From NCBI RefSeq assembly GCF_004339665.1, contig NZ_SMMU01000017.1:22935-86934 (forward strand): 64,000 nucleotides of DNA. The letters run 5' to 3'. The position numbers were made by a program, and so were the translations under genes. This DNA comes from Azotobacter chroococcum. GTDB taxonomy: Bacteria > Pseudomonadota > Gammaproteobacteria > Pseudomonadales > Pseudomonadaceae. Below, piece after piece: positions 1 through 9,795 of the stretch (position 1 is the first letter of the stretch; each line of letters begins with the position of its first letter). Under the pieces are notes generated by a model. The model was not told the origin of the DNA, made no database searches, and saw only the letters and a program-made list of their open reading frames with translations.

Positions 1-1
1 C

Positions 2-388
2 TTCGAGCGGCTGCAGCGGTGTTACGAGGCTTCGCTGCCCGGTGGCGGCCCCGAGGAGGGGCTGGCCGATGCGCATTTCCACCTGGCGATCGCCGAGGCC
101 AGCCACAACGCCGTGCTGCTGCACACCATCAAGGGGCTGTTCGACCTGCTCCGGCGCAACGTGGTGACCAATATCGGCGGCATGTATGCGCAGCGCGGCG
201 AAACCCGCGACATGCTGATGCAGCAGCACCGCGAACTGTACGAGGCGATCATCGAGGGGCGGGCCGAGGAAGCGCGGGCGATTGCCAGTCGGCACATCCA
301 CTACGTGCAGGAGGTGCTGGCCGAGGTGCAGCAGGAGGCGCAGCGCGAGGCGCGGGCGCGGCGGCGTCAGGGGTTGGCCGAGGGCTGA
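2..388 (+). CDS. lldR: GntR-family (FCD) transcriptional regulator, C-terminal part
   Basis: The 5' part lies outside the window; the open frame enters at base 2 and ends in TGA at 386-388. About 128 residues are visible, all from the helical FCD effector domain of FadR-type GntR regulators. The segment 'DAHFHLAIAEASHN' and later histidines in 'QQHRELYEAI' and 'ASRHIHYV' fit the FCD metal or ligand-binding pattern. In P. aeruginosa an lldR-type lactate regulator sits beside smpB, which is the basis for the symbol. The DNA-binding helix-turn-helix is not visible, so the exact subfamily is inferred from context. Confidence 0.8.
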   Translation, partial: FERLQRCYEASLPGGGPEEGLADAHFHLAIAEASHNAVLLHTIKGLFDLLRRNVVTNIGGMYAQRGETRDMLMQQHRELYEAIIEGRAEEARAIASRHIHYVQEVLAEVQQEAQREARARRRQGLAEG

Positions 389-428
389 CTGGGGGGGGGG
401 CGGCGTCATGGATGGCACCGCCGCAGGC

Positions 429-911
429 TCAGTCTTCCTTGCCCTTGCTGCGTATGGCGCGCTGGATTTCCCGGTCGGAGTCGCGGACCTTCTCGGTGTC
501 GCGCTTGTCGTATTCCTTCTTGCCCTTGGCCAGGGCGATCTCGCACTTGATCAGGTGCTTCTTCCAGTACAGCGACAGGGCAACACAGGCATAGCCTTTC
601 TGCTGGACGGCACCGAACAATTTGCCGAGCTCGCGCTTGTGCAGCAGCAGCTTGCGGGTGCGGGTCGGGTCAGCAATCACATGGGTGCTGGCTGTCGTCA
701 GGGGCGTGATGTGGCTGCCGAGCAGCCAGGCCTCGCCATCCTTCAGCAGCACGTAGCTGTCGACCAGTTGTGCCTTGCCGGCACGCAGGCTCTTCACCTC
801 CCAGCCAGCCAAGGCCAGACCGGCCTCGAACTTCTGTTCGATGAAGTAGTCGTGCAGCGCCTTCTTGTTTTGCGCAATGTTGCCCTGAGGGTGTTTCTTT
901 TGCTTAGCCAT
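429..911 (-). CDS. smpB: SsrA-binding protein SmpB
   Basis: SmpB binds tmRNA and brings it to stalled ribosomes for trans-translation. The 160-residue product has the usual length. It starts '[10 protein letters not shown]', carries the OB-fold signature '[20 protein letters not shown]' and ends in a basic tail rich in Lys and Arg, as expected for the C-terminal helix that enters the mRNA channel. A perfect TATAAT reads toward it at 921-926, only nine bases before the ATG, and no Shine-Dalgarno sequence is visible. It is convergent with the FCD regulator and divergent from ratA. Confidence 0.97.
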   Translation of the reverse strand: MAKQKKHPQGNIAQNKKALHDYFIEQKFEAGLALAGWEVKSLRAGKAQLVDSYVLLKDGEAWLLGSHITPLTTASTHVIADPTRTRKLLLHKRELGKLFGAVQQKGYACVALSLYWKKHLIKCEIALAKGKKEYDKRDTEKVRDSDREIQRAIRSKGKED

Positions 912-920
912 AGGGCGCGC

Positions 921-926
921 ATTATA
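921..926 (-). promoter_or_regulatory. -10 box of smpB
   Basis: On the minus strand the sequence reads TATAAT, followed by GCGCGCCCT and the smpB ATG. The -35 region is poor. A start point 6-8 bases downstream would give a leaderless or nearly leaderless mRNA. Confidence 0.55.
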
Positions 927-1143
927 GGCAGTTGCGGACGGGCTGGCGACACCGAGCTTGAGGGGGGGCTGCTAATTTCGGACAATGCCCGATCGCTTTT
1001 GCATGCAGCTGTGGCCAGAGTGCACTGGTTTCGTCGACCGTGTCCTTGCCTGAGCCCCCGGCATCCCTTCGCAGGGGGTTGTGGGCGCCAGGCGTGCTGC
1101 CGTGTTTGCCGGCGAATTGACGAAGTAACCGAGAGTTCATTGA

Positions 1144-1578
1144 ATGGCGACTCGCATACACCGCTCGGCACTGCTGCCCTTTCCGGCGCGTGCTCTTTAT
1201 GATCTGGTCAACGACGTGGCGCACTACCCGGATTTTCTTCCCTGGTGCAGCGCCGCCGAGGTGCTGGAGGCCAGCGAGACGCATATGCGTGCCAGGCTGG
1301 AAGTGGCCAAGGGGGGCTTGAGTCAGCGCTTTCTCACCCGCAACAGCCTGCAACCGGGGCAGAGCATCGAGATGAACCTGGAGGAGGGACCCTTCGCCCA
1401 CCTGCACGGTCTCTGGGAGTTCAAGGCGCTTGGCGAGAAGGCCTGCAAGATCAGCCTCGACTTGACCTTCGACTACTCCGGGCCGCTGATCAAGGCGACT
1501 CTCGGGCCGCTGTTCAATCAGGCGGCCAATACCCTGGTGGATGCCTTCTGCGAACGGGCCAAGCAGCTGTATGGATAG
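1144..1578 (+). CDS. ratA: RatA-family START/Coq10 domain protein
   Basis: The 144-residue protein is a single SRPBCC (START-like, Coq10/polyketide cyclase) domain: 'RSALLPFPARALYDLVNDV' at the N-terminus, then 'YPDFLPWCSAAEV', and a C-terminal helix 'VDAFCERAKQLYG'. The family is called RatA after an E. coli report of inhibition of ribosome subunit association, while homologues such as Coq10 bind quinone; the role here is unproven. Its stop overlaps the start of rnfH by eight bases, so the two are translationally coupled, as in many gammaproteobacteria. Confidence 0.9.
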   Translation: MATRIHRSALLPFPARALYDLVNDVAHYPDFLPWCSAAEVLEASETHMRARLEVAKGGLSQRFLTRNSLQPGQSIEMNLEEGPFAHLHGLWEFKALGEKACKISLDLTFDYSGPLIKATLGPLFNQAANTLVDAFCERAKQLYG

Positions 1579-1894
1579 GCAGAGCATTGCCGTGGAGGTG
1601 GTCTATGCCCTGGCGGACCGGCAGAAGCTGGTCGGCCTGAGTGTGCCGCGCGGCACCACGGTGCGCGAGGCGGCGTTGCGTTCCGGGCTCGATCGGGACT
1701 TCCCTGGTCTGGATCTGGCGAACAGTCCCCTGGGGATTTTCGGCAAGGTGGTGGCCAGGCCGGAGGAGCGCGTGTTGGAGGAGGGCGAGCGGGTGGAGAT
1801 CTATCGTCCGCTGATCGCCGATCCGAAGGAGGTTCGTCGGCAGCGGGCCGCCAAGGCTGCCAGGGCTAAGACGGGCGAAGAGTCGCCCGAGTAG
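1571..1894 (+). CDS. rnfH: RnfH (RatB) family ubiquitin-like-fold protein
   Basis: This 107-residue protein belongs to the RnfH/UPF0125 family with a beta-grasp fold: 'MDRQSIAVEVVYALADRQ', 'VPRGTTVREAALRSGL', and 'GERVEIYRPLIADPKEVRRQ' near the end, the family hallmark. The ATG at 1571 lies inside the last codons of ratA and fits the family start; an in-frame ATG at 1541 would only add residues from the overlap. The function is unknown. It was first noted beside rnf genes elsewhere but is usually paired with ratA. Confidence 0.88.
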   Translation: MDRQSIAVEVVYALADRQKLVGLSVPRGTTVREAALRSGLDRDFPGLDLANSPLGIFGKVVARPEERVLEEGERVEIYRPLIADPKEVRRQRAAKAARAKTGEESPE

Positions 1895-1947
1895 GGGCTG
1901 GCGGCCTCTCCTCTGTGCGGCGGGCGGCAGGTTTACAGCAGGCCGGG

Positions 1948-2448
1948 CTACAGAGGCTCGACCGTCGGTACGGGCATGCTTTCCGCCTCGTCCACTTCGC
2001 GCTGGATTTCATCGAGCAGGGAGCCGGGTTTGGCCGGTTCTTCGCCTTCCTCGGTTGGCGCTCTTTTGATGATGGTGCCGCCGCTGCGGCCCATGATCTC
2101 TTCTTCGCGCGTGGTGCCGGGGAGGAAGTCGCCGGCCAGGCCGACCAGCAGATCGTTGCTGTCGAACACCAGGCTGACCCGCTCCTGCAGCCGCTGGCCG
2201 CCACCGGGCTTGATGCTGTACAGATAATCCCAGCGATCAGGGTGGAAAGTGTCGGTGATCAGCGGACTGCCCATGACAAACCGGACTTGCCGGCGGGTCA
2301 TTCCGGGGCGCAACTGGTCTATCATGTCCTGCGTCACGACATTGCCCTGCTGAATGTCGATTTTGTACACCCCGGGAATCGTGCAGCCGGCAAGAGCGAG
2401 CAGGCCCACGAGGGGTAGACTGGTCAGCATGAGCTTGGTGTTTTGCAT
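1948..2448 (-). CDS. bamE: Outer membrane protein assembly factor BamE (OmlA)
   Basis: BamE is a lipoprotein of the BAM complex that inserts beta-barrel proteins into the outer membrane. The 166-residue product starts '[15 protein letters not shown]' and has a lipobox 'LALAGC' with the lipidated cysteine at residue 22. The SmpA/OmlA domain follows: '[15 protein letters not shown]', '[15 protein letters not shown]', '[14 protein letters not shown]'. An in-frame upstream start at 2529 would put a long tail before the signal peptide, so 2448 is chosen. It is divergent from fur, as in P. aeruginosa where the pair was described as omlA-fur. Confidence 0.95.
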   Translation of the reverse strand: MQNTKLMLTSLPLVGLLALAGCTIPGVYKIDIQQGNVVTQDMIDQLRPGMTRRQVRFVMGSPLITDTFHPDRWDYLYSIKPGGGQRLQERVSLVFDSNDLLVGLAGDFLPGTTREEEIMGRSGGTIIKRAPTEEGEEPAKPGSLLDEIQREVDEAESMPVPTVEPL

Positions 2449-2540
2449 TGCTGGGAGAGTTCCGCTATCTGCTGGGGCAACTAATCCCTGATAATACCTG
2501 CATTGAAGGAGGCTGCGAAGCAGCAGCACGAAAGCCGACC

Positions 2541-2945
2541 ATGGTTGAAAATAACGAACTGCGTAAAGCCGGTCTGAAGGTTACCCTGCCGCGCGTCAAG
2601 ATCCTGCAGATGCTCGACTCTGCCGGACACCGCCACATGAGCGCGGAGGATGTCTACAAGTCGCTGATGGAGGCCGGGGAGGACGTGGGGCTGGCGACGG
2701 TCTATCGGGTGCTGACCCAGTTCGAGGCGGCTGGGCTGGTGGTGCGACACAACTTCGATGGCGGACATGCGGTGTTCGAGCTGGCCGACAGTGGTCATCA
2801 TGACCACATGGTCTGCGTGGACTCCGGCGAGGTGATCGAGTTCTACGATCCGGATATCGAGAAGCTGCAGCGCGAGATCGTCAAGCGGCACGGCTTCGAG
2901 CTGGTCGATCACAATCTGGTGCTCTACGTGCGCAAGAAGTCCTGA
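2541..2945 (+). CDS. fur: Ferric uptake regulator Fur
   Basis: Fur is the Fe(II)-dependent repressor of iron-uptake genes and of prrF-type sRNAs. The 134-residue protein has the winged-helix DNA-binding part (about residues 1-80, '[17 protein letters not shown]') and the dimerisation part with metal ligands 'HHDHMVC'. Only one cysteine is present where E. coli Fur has CxxC, typical of Pseudomonas Fur. The ATG at 2541 matches the family N-terminus '[18 protein letters not shown]'; a TTG in frame at 2448 is rejected. A likely target in this window is the Fur-box-like site at about 53.3 kb. Confidence 0.98.
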   Translation: MVENNELRKAGLKVTLPRVKILQMLDSAGHRHMSAEDVYKSLMEAGEDVGLATVYRVLTQFEAAGLVVRHNFDGGHAVFELADSGHHDHMVCVDSGEVIEFYDPDIEKLQREIVKRHGFELVDHNLVLYVRKKS

Positions 2946-2972
2946 GGCTCGGCTCGGGGCAAGCCATCGCGC

Positions 2973-3012
2973 AAAACCAAGAAGGCGACCGAAAGGTCGC
3001 CTTCTTGGTTTT
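2973..3012. terminator. Bidirectional terminator between fur and recN
   Basis: A perfect 18-bp stem (AAAACCAAGAAGGCGACC and its complement) closes a GAAA tetraloop. The stem begins in A-rich and ends in T-rich sequence, so it can terminate the convergent fur and recN transcripts from both sides. Confidence 0.9.
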
Positions 3013-3027
3013 GGCCGACAGTGTCGC

Positions 3028-4701
3028 TCAGACCTGGACGCTGCCGATCATTCGGCGGGCGTGGGCCAGGGACTCCTCGGTCAGCTCGAGCCCGCCAAGC
3101 ATGCGGGCGAGCTCCTCGATGCGCGGATCGCCCTCCAGGCGGGTGACTGCCGTGCGGGTTTCGTCGACTCCGCGCGCCTTGTGCACGAAGAGGTGGCGAT
3201 GCCCCTGGGCGGCGACCTGGGGCAGGTGGGTAACGGTCAGCACCTGGCCGTGCCGGCCGAGCTGGCGCAGGAGCTGGCCAACCACTTCGGCGGTCGGGCC
3301 GCCGATGCCGACATCGACCTCGTCGAAGACCAGGGTCGGGGTGCGCGAGGTCTGTGCGGTGATCACCTGGATCGCCAGACTGATGCGCGACAGCTCGCCG
3401 CCCGAGGCCACCTTGGCCAGGGGCTTCAGCGGCTGGCCGGGGTTGGCGCTGACCAGAAACTCGAGCTGTTCGAGTCCCTGGGGATGAGGCTCGCTCGAGG
3501 CGGAGGGATGCAGTTCGATGGCGAAGCGCCCGCCGGGCATGCCGAGGCGCTGCATCTGCTGCTCCACGGCCATGCTCAGGCGCTTGGCGGCCTGGCGCCG
3601 CAGGCCGCCGAGCTCTTCGGCCTTTTCCTGGTAATGCCGTGCGTAGGCCGCCAGCTCCCGGTCGAGGCGCTCGAGCGTTTCGTCGTCCGCGCTCAGTCCG
3701 GTCAGCTCGTCCAGCAGCCGCTGTTGCAGGGGGATCAGCTCGTGCGGCTGGACCCGGTGCTTGCGCGCCAGGCTGTAGATGGCATCGAGACGTTCCTCGA
3801 TACTCTGCTGGCGCTGCGGGTCGACATCGAAGTGGTCGAGAAAGCGGTTCAGTTCGCCGACGGCTTCCTCGATCTGGATCTGTGCGCTGGCCAGCAGGCC
3901 GATCGCCTCGCCGAGCGGGCCGGGCTGCGCCTGCAGGCTGGTCAGGCGCTGCAGGCTGGCGGTCAGGGCGGAAAGTACGTTGCCGGCATCGTTCTCGCTG
4001 CACAGGTCGATGACCTGGCGGCAGTTGCCGAGCAGGTGTTCGGCGTTGGCCAGGGCCTTGTGTTCCTCCTCCAGTTCCTCCAGTTCATGGTCGCCGAGGG
4101 CGAGATTCTCCAGCTCTTCCAGCTGGTAGCTGAGCAACTGCTGGCGGGCGCGCTGTTCGTCGCCGGCGCTGCAGCGCCTTTCCAGCTCCTGGCGGGTCTG
4201 CCGCCAGCGCTGTGCGGCGAGTCGCACCTGGCGGGCCAGGTCGCTGGCACCGGCATATTCGTCGAGCAGGCGTCGCTGGGTGTCGTTCTTCAGCAGGGAC
4301 TGATGTTCGTGCTGGCTGTGGACGTCGATCAGCAGTTCGCCGAGCGCCCGGAGATCGGCTTGGGGGCAGGGCGCGCCGTTGATGTAGGCGCGCGAACGGC
4401 CTTCGGCGGTGATCACCCGGCGCAGGATGCACGGGCCCTCGCGTTCCAGGTCGCGCGCGGCGAGCCAGGCCTGTGCCTCGGGGATCGCCGTCAGGTCGAA
4501 ACTGGCGAGGATGTCCGCCTTGTCCGCGCCCGGTCGCACGGCGCCGCTGTCGGCCCGGTCGCCCAGCGCCAGGCCGAGGGCGTCGAGCATGATCGACTTG
4601 CCGGCGCCGGTTTCGCCGGTGATGACGGTCATGCCCGCATCCAGCTCGAGGTCCAGGTGTTCGACGATGGCGTAGTTGTGGATCGACAGGTGCGCCAGCA
4701 T
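3028..4701 (-). CDS. recN: DNA repair protein RecN
   Basis: RecN is an SMC-like ATPase that acts early in double-strand break repair. The 557-residue product starts 'MLAHLSIHNYAIVEHLDLEL' and has the Walker A motif 'TGETGAGKSIML' (about residues 29-40), long central coiled-coil segments, and the C-terminal part with 'VASGGELSRISLAIQ' (ABC signature) and 'TLVFDEVDVGIGG' (Walker B). The ATG at 4701 fits the family; the frame is open further upstream without homology. A LexA operator lies 25 bases before the start, so it should be an SOS gene. Confidence 0.97.
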   Translation of the reverse strand: MLAHLSIHNYAIVEHLDLELDAGMTVITGETGAGKSIMLDALGLALGDRADSGAVRPGADKADILASFDLTAIPEAQAWLAARDLEREGPCILRRVITAEGRSRAYINGAPCPQADLRALGELLIDVHSQHEHQSLLKNDTQRRLLDEYAGASDLARQVRLAAQRWRQTRQELERRCSAGDEQRARQQLLSYQLEELENLALGDHELEELEEEHKALANAEHLLGNCRQVIDLCSENDAGNVLSALTASLQRLTSLQAQPGPLGEAIGLLASAQIQIEEAVGELNRFLDHFDVDPQRQQSIEERLDAIYSLARKHRVQPHELIPLQQRLLDELTGLSADDETLERLDRELAAYARHYQEKAEELGGLRRQAAKRLSMAVEQQMQRLGMPGGRFAIELHPSASSEPHPQGLEQLEFLVSANPGQPLKPLAKVASGGELSRISLAIQVITAQTSRTPTLVFDEVDVGIGGPTAEVVGQLLRQLGRHGQVLTVTHLPQVAAQGHRHLFVHKARGVDETRTAVTRLEGDPRIEELARMLGGLELTEESLAHARRMIGSVQV

Positions 4702-4725
4702 GGCGAGGCTCCCGGAATGCGTTTT

Positions 4726-4741
4726 CTGTGCGTATATACAG
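4726..4741 (-). promoter_or_regulatory. LexA (SOS) operator of recN
   Basis: The 16-bp site CTGTGCGTATATACAG matches the gammaproteobacterial LexA consensus CTG-N10-CAG with an AT-alternating core. It lies 25 bp upstream of recN, the position expected for repression. Confidence 0.88.
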
Positions 4742-4802
4742 TAGCCGGTTTTGTGCCGACAACCTGCCGGCGTGCGAAATGCCGATGGGCTGCGAAGTTC
4801 CT

Positions 4803-4830
4803 CTTGAAGCGCTGGATTGCATCCCCATAT
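4803..4830 (+). promoter_or_regulatory. Sigma-32 (RpoH) promoter of grpE
   Basis: The -35 element CTTGAAG (4803-4809) and -10 element CCCCATAT (4823-4830) are separated by 13 bp, matching the heat-shock consensus CTTGAAA-N11-16-CCCCATNT. Transcription would start about 50 bp before grpE. Confidence 0.88.
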
Positions 4831-4884
4831 AGGGCGGCAGAAACACGAGCCGCGCCCGTGGCCGCTTTTTGAAAGGAGAGATGC

Positions 4885-5448
4885 ATGGCTGACGAACAGA
4901 ACCTCGATAACCAGACGCCCGAGGCGACCCCGGCCGCCGAAGGTGCCCCTGCCGGCGAGGACCTGGTTGCTCGCGTGCAGGCGCTGGAGGAGCAGTTGGC
5001 TGCCGCCCAGGATCAGTCCCTGCGTGCCGCGGCGGAGCTGCAGAACGTGCGTCGGCGCGCCGAGCAGGATGTGGAGAAGGCGCACAAGTTCGCCCTCGAG
5101 CGCTTTGCCCAGGACCTGCTGGGAGTGGTCGACAGCCTCGAGCGGGGAATCGAGCTGTCCGATCCGGCCGACGAGTCGATCCGGCCGATGCGCGAAGGCA
5201 TGGAGCTGACCCTGAAGATGTTCCATGACGTGCTCAAGCGCTACCAGCTCGAGCAGCTCGATCCCCATGGCGAGCCCTTCAATCCCGAACACCACCAGGC
5301 GATGGCCATGGAGGAAAGCACCAGTGCCGAGCCGGGCAGCGTGCTCAAGGTGTTCCAGAAGGGCTATCTGCTCAGCGGCCGCCTGCTGCGTCCGGCGATG
5401 GTAGTGGTCAGCAAGGCGCCGACGCCCTCGAGCGACGGGCAGGCTTGA
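4885..5448 (+). CDS. grpE: Nucleotide exchange factor GrpE
   Basis: GrpE releases ADP from DnaK. The 187-residue protein has a disordered acidic and alanine-rich start, a long N-terminal coiled coil ('[20 protein letters not shown]', then '[20 protein letters not shown]'), and the C-terminal beta domain with '[20 protein letters not shown]' and '[19 protein letters not shown]'. A strong ribosome binding site (AAAGGAGAG) precedes the ATG. A second heat-shock promoter begins inside its last codons and serves dnaK. Confidence 0.97.
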   Translation: MADEQNLDNQTPEATPAAEGAPAGEDLVARVQALEEQLAAAQDQSLRAAAELQNVRRRAEQDVEKAHKFALERFAQDLLGVVDSLERGIELSDPADESIRPMREGMELTLKMFHDVLKRYQLEQLDPHGEPFNPEHHQAMAMEESTSAEPGSVLKVFQKGYLLSGRLLRPAMVVVSKAPTPSSDGQA

Positions 5449-5471
5449 AATGGGGCGGCCCGCCCCCATCT
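5444..5471 (+). promoter_or_regulatory. Sigma-32 (RpoH) promoter of dnaK, overlapping the grpE stop
   Basis: CTTGAAA (5444-5450) contains the grpE TGA stop codon, and CCCCATCT (5464-5471) follows after 13 bp. This is a near-consensus heat-shock promoter with the same spacing as the one before grpE. Confidence 0.85.
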
Positions 5472-5590
5472 GTAAGGGCATGCATTTATAGGCTTTCGCG
5501 CCTGGCCTTTCGAGGTCGGCGGCAGGCCAGTGGAAGGGTTAGCGCAGGGGCTTTCAACGGCCTGCTGAATCAAAGTTTCGGAGAATGAAT

Positions 5591-7513
5591 ATGGGCAAAA
5601 TCATCGGTATCGACCTGGGCACCACCAACTCCTGCGTGTCCGTGCTGGAAAACGGCGTGGCCAAGGTCATCGAGAACGCGGAAGGTGCACGCACCACTCC
5701 GTCGATCATCGCCTACAGCAACGACGGCGAAACTCTGGTCGGCCAGAGCGCCAAGCGCCAGGCGGTGACCAACCCGCAGAACACCCTCTATGCGGTCAAG
5801 CGCCTGATCGGTCGCCGCTTCGAAGAAGACGTGGTGCAGAAGGACATCAAGCTGGTGCCCTACAAGATCGTCAAGGCCGACAACGGTGACGCCTGGGTCG
5901 AGGTGAAGGGCCAGAAGATGGCTCCGCCACAGATCAGCGCCGAAGTGCTGAAGAAGATGAAGAAGACCGCCGAGGACTACCTGGGCGAGCCGGTCACCGA
6001 GGCGGTGATCACCGTGCCGGCCTACTTCAACGACAGCCAGCGCCAGGCTACCAAGGATGCCGGCCGCATCGCCGGTCTGGACGTCAAGCGGATCATCAAC
6101 GAGCCGACCGCCGCGGCGCTGGCCTACGGCATGGACAAGGCCAAGGGTGACCACACCGTCATCGTCTATGACCTGGGCGGCGGTACCTTCGACGTGTCGG
6201 TGATCGAGATCGCCGAGGTCGACGGCGAGCACCAGTTCGAGGTGCTGGCCACCAACGGCGACACCTTCCTGGGTGGCGAGGACTTCGATATCCGCCTGAT
6301 CGACTACCTGGTCGACGAGTTCAAGAAGGAAAGCGGTATCGACCTCAAGGGTGATCCGCTGGCCATGCAGCGCCTGAAGGAGGCTGCCGAGAAGGCTAAG
6401 ATCGAGCTGTCCTCCAGTCAGCAGACCGACGTCAACCTGCCGTACATCACGGCCGATCAGACCGGTCCGAAGCACCTCAACGTGAAGATTTCCCGCGCCA
6501 AGCTGGAAGCCCTGGTCGAGGAGCTGGTGCAGCGCACCATCGAGCCGTGCCGCATCGCCCTGAAGGACGCCGGTATCGACGTAGGCAAGATCGACGAGGT
6601 GATCCTGGTCGGTGGCCAGACCCGTATGCCGCTGGTGCAGCAGAAGGTCGCCGAGTTCTTCGGCAGGGAGGCGCGCAAGGACGTCAACCCGGACGAGGCC
6701 GTGGCGATGGGCGCTGCCATCCAGGGCGCCGTGCTGGCCGGCGACGTCAAGGATGTGCTGCTGCTCGACGTGTCCCCGCTGACCCTGGGTATCGAGACCC
6801 TGGGCGGCGTGATGACCGCGCTGATCGAGAAGAACACCACCATCCCGACCAAGAAGTCTCAGGTGTTCTCCACCGCCGACGATAACCAGAATGCCGTGAC
6901 CATCCACGTGCTGCAGGGCGAGCGCAAGCAGGCGGCGCAGAACAAGTCGCTGGGTCGCTTCGACCTGGCCGACATTCCGCCGGCGCCGCGCGGTGTGCCG
7001 CAGATCGAGGTCACCTTCGACATCGACGCCAACGGCATCCTGCACGTGTCCGCCAAGGACAAGGCCACCGGCAAGCACCAGTCCATCGTGATCAAGGCCA
7101 ACTCCGGCCTGTCCGAGGAGGAGATCCAGCAGATGGTGCGCGACGCCGAGGCCAACGCCGAGGAAGACCGCAAGTTCGAGGAGCTGGTTTCCGTGCGCAA
7201 CCAGGGTGACCAGTTGGTGCATGCCACCCGCAAGATGATTTCCGAGGCGGGTGACAAGGTCGGTGCGGACGAGAAGGTCGCCATCGAGAAGGCGGTCGCC
7301 GATCTGGAGGCCGCGCTCAAGGGTGACGACAAGGCCCAGATCGAGTCCCAGATGAACGCCCTGTCCCAGGCTACTGCGCCGCTGGCGCAGAAGATGTATG
7401 CCGAGCAGGCGGAGTCCGGCGAGGCTGCCCAGGGCGGCGAGAAGGCCAAGGCCGGGGACGACGTGGTGGACGCCGAGTTCGAAGAGGTCAAGGACAGCAA
7501 GGGCAACAAGTAA
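5591..7513 (+). CDS. dnaK: Molecular chaperone DnaK (Hsp70)
   Basis: The 640-residue ATP-dependent chaperone starts '[15 protein letters not shown]'. It has the Hsp70 signatures 'IDLGTTNS', '[16 protein letters not shown]' and '[20 protein letters not shown]', a substrate-binding domain from about residue 390, and the acidic C-terminus '[12 protein letters not shown]' that contacts co-chaperones. An ATG at 5585 is also in frame, but GGAG at 5580-5583 lies one base from it and seven from 5591, so 5591 is preferred. It works with grpE upstream and dnaJ downstream. Confidence 0.97.
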   Translation: MGKIIGIDLGTTNSCVSVLENGVAKVIENAEGARTTPSIIAYSNDGETLVGQSAKRQAVTNPQNTLYAVKRLIGRRFEEDVVQKDIKLVPYKIVKADNGDAWVEVKGQKMAPPQISAEVLKKMKKTAEDYLGEPVTEAVITVPAYFNDSQRQATKDAGRIAGLDVKRIINEPTAAALAYGMDKAKGDHTVIVYDLGGGTFDVSVIEIAEVDGEHQFEVLATNGDTFLGGEDFDIRLIDYLVDEFKKESGIDLKGDPLAMQRLKEAAEKAKIELSSSQQTDVNLPYITADQTGPKHLNVKISRAKLEALVEELVQRTIEPCRIALKDAGIDVGKIDEVILVGGQTRMPLVQQKVAEFFGREARKDVNPDEAVAMGAAIQGAVLAGDVKDVLLLDVSPLTLGIETLGGVMTALIEKNTTIPTKKSQVFSTADDNQNAVTIHVLQGERKQAAQNKSLGRFDLADIPPAPRGVPQIEVTFDIDANGILHVSAKDKATGKHQSIVIKANSGLSEEEIQQMVRDAEANAEEDRKFEELVSVRNQGDQLVHATRKMISEAGDKVGADEKVAIEKAVADLEAALKGDDKAQIESQMNALSQATAPLAQKMYAEQAESGEAAQGGEKAKAGDDVVDAEFEEVKDSKGNK

Positions 7514-7535
7514 GCATCACGCTTGCTTCCGTCCC

Positions 7536-7587
7536 GGCCCATCGCCTGCGATGGGCCTGAACCGCCGCGCGGGAGCTTGCTCCCGCG
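7536..7587. repeat. Two successive hairpins between dnaK and dnaJ
   Basis: GGCCCATCGC (7536-7545) pairs with GCGATGGGCC (7548-7557), and CGCGGGAG (7568-7575) pairs with CTCCCGCG (7580-7587) around CTTG. Neither is followed by a T-run. The second has the form of short GC-rich palindromes common between Pseudomonas genes. They could attenuate or stabilise the dnaK-dnaJ message. Confidence 0.55.
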
Positions 7588-7629
7588 TCGGCGTGTCTGG
7601 GGCAGACGAATCCGGAGTTCATGAGATTT

Positions 7630-8757
7630 ATGGCAAAGCGTGACTATTACGAGGTGCTGGGGGTCGAGCGGGGCGCCGACGAGGCGGAGCTGAAGAAGGC
7701 CTACCGCCGTCTGGCCATGAAGTACCACCCCGACCGCAATCCCGACGACAAGTCGGCCGAGGAGAAATTCAAGGAGGCCAACGAGGCCTACGAGGTGCTC
7801 TCCGATGCCGGCAAGCGGACGGCCTACGACCAGTACGGGCATGCCGGGGTCGATCAGAGCATGGGCGGCGGTGCGGGTTTCGGCGCCGGCGGGGCCAATT
7901 TTTCCGACATCTTCGGCGATGTATTCAGCGATTTCTTCGGCGGTGGACGCGGCGGTGCCCGTGGCGGGCCGCAGCGCGGCAGCGATCTGCGCTACACCCT
8001 GGAGCTCAACCTGGAGGAGGCGGTTCGCGGCACGACGGTGACCATTCGCGTGCCGACCCTGGTGCACTGCAAGACCTGCGATGGCAGCGGTGCGAAGAGG
8101 GGCACCGCGCCGGTCACCTGCACGACCTGCGGCGGCATTGGTCAGGTGCGCATGCAGCAGGGCTTCTTCTCGGTGCAGCAGACCTGCCCGCGTTGTCACG
8201 GCAGCGGCAAGATGATTGCTGACCCCTGCCCGGACTGTCACGGCCAGGGGCGCGTCGAGGAGCACAAGACCCTGTCGGTGAAGGTGCCGGCCGGGGTCGA
8301 CAGCGGCGACCGCATCCGCCTGGCCGGCGAGGGCGAGGTGGGTACCCTGGGCGGGCCGCCCGGCGATCTCTATGTGGTAGTCAGTGTCCGCGAGCACCCG
8401 ATCTTCCAGCGCGACGGCAAGCATCTGTACTGCGAGGTGCCGATCAGCTTCGCCGATGCGGCGCTCGGCGGCGAGCTGGAGGTGCCGACCCTGGATGGCC
8501 GGGTCAAGCTGAAGATTCCGGAGGGCACCCAGACCGGCAAGCTGTTCCGCCTGCGCGGCAAGGGCGTGGCCCCGGTGCGTGGCGGTGCGGCGGGCGACCT
8601 GATGTGCCGGGTGGTGGTGGAAACACCGGTCAACCTGAGCAAGCGCCAGCGCGAACTGCTCGAAGAGTTTCGCAGCAGCCTGCAGGGCAACAGCAGTCAC
8701 TCGCCCAAGGCCAGCGGCTGGTTCGAGGGCATGAAGCGCTTCTTCGACGATCTTTAA
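7630..8757 (+). CDS. dnaJ: Co-chaperone DnaJ (Hsp40)
   Basis: DnaJ delivers substrates to DnaK and stimulates its ATPase. The 375-residue protein has a J domain (residues 1-70) with HPD at 33-35, a Gly/Phe-rich linker (about 74-110), four zinc-binding repeats ('CKTCDGSG', 'CTTCGGIG', 'CPRCHGSG', 'CPDCHGQG') and C-terminal substrate-binding domains. The start '[11 protein letters not shown]' fits the family; an ATG nine bases earlier lies only three bases from the GGAG and is less likely. Confidence 0.97.
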   Translation: MAKRDYYEVLGVERGADEAELKKAYRRLAMKYHPDRNPDDKSAEEKFKEANEAYEVLSDAGKRTAYDQYGHAGVDQSMGGGAGFGAGGANFSDIFGDVFSDFFGGGRGGARGGPQRGSDLRYTLELNLEEAVRGTTVTIRVPTLVHCKTCDGSGAKRGTAPVTCTTCGGIGQVRMQQGFFSVQQTCPRCHGSGKMIADPCPDCHGQGRVEEHKTLSVKVPAGVDSGDRIRLAGEGEVGTLGGPPGDLYVVVSVREHPIFQRDGKHLYCEVPISFADAALGGELEVPTLDGRVKLKIPEGTQTGKLFRLRGKGVAPVRGGAAGDLMCRVVVETPVNLSKRQRELLEEFRSSLQGNSSHSPKASGWFEGMKRFFDDL

Positions 8758-9612
<855 letters not shown>

Positions 9613-9675
9613 AAGACCGAGTGAAATGGTCGGTTGCTAGACCGGGAGGGCCTTTTCCTGTACCCTAGGAATCCA

Positions 9676-9708
9676 ATGTGTCTACCTAAAAGCACGCAGA
9701 TAATCTGA
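9676..9708 (+). CDS. Possible carA leader peptide (10 aa)
   Basis: An ATG at 9676, five bases after AGGA (9667-9670), opens a frame for MCLPKSTQII ending in TGA at 9706-9708, five bases before a terminator hairpin. The position is that of an attenuator leader peptide. Its bases 9676-9685 (ATGTGTCTAC) recur exactly inside the terminator stem-loop. Translation is not shown. Confidence 0.4.
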   Translation: MCLPKSTQII

Positions 9709-9713
9709 AAAAG

Positions 9714-9750
9714 AGCGGGATGATGTGTCTACACATCATTCCGCTTTTTT
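9714..9750 (+). terminator. Rho-independent terminator or attenuator before carA
   Basis: AGCGGGATGATGTG (9714-9727) pairs with CACATCATTCCGCT (9732-9745) around TCTA, with one G-U pair, followed by a T-run to 9750. It lies 45 bp before the carA start, so it either ends the dapB transcript or controls read-through into carAB. Pyrimidine and arginine control of carAB is established in Pseudomonas; the mechanism here is inferred. Confidence 0.8.
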
Positions 9751-9795
9751 ACAACCTGCGTATGCCCTATCAGGCTTGATTTACGGGAGGTCTTC

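Noticed and set aside
2489..2495. TGATAAT as a -10 box of fur
   Set aside because: No -35 element at a suitable distance; left unannotated.
2448..2540. TTG start extending Fur by 31 residues
   Set aside because: The extra residues do not belong to the Fur family and run through the divergent bamE-fur promoter region.
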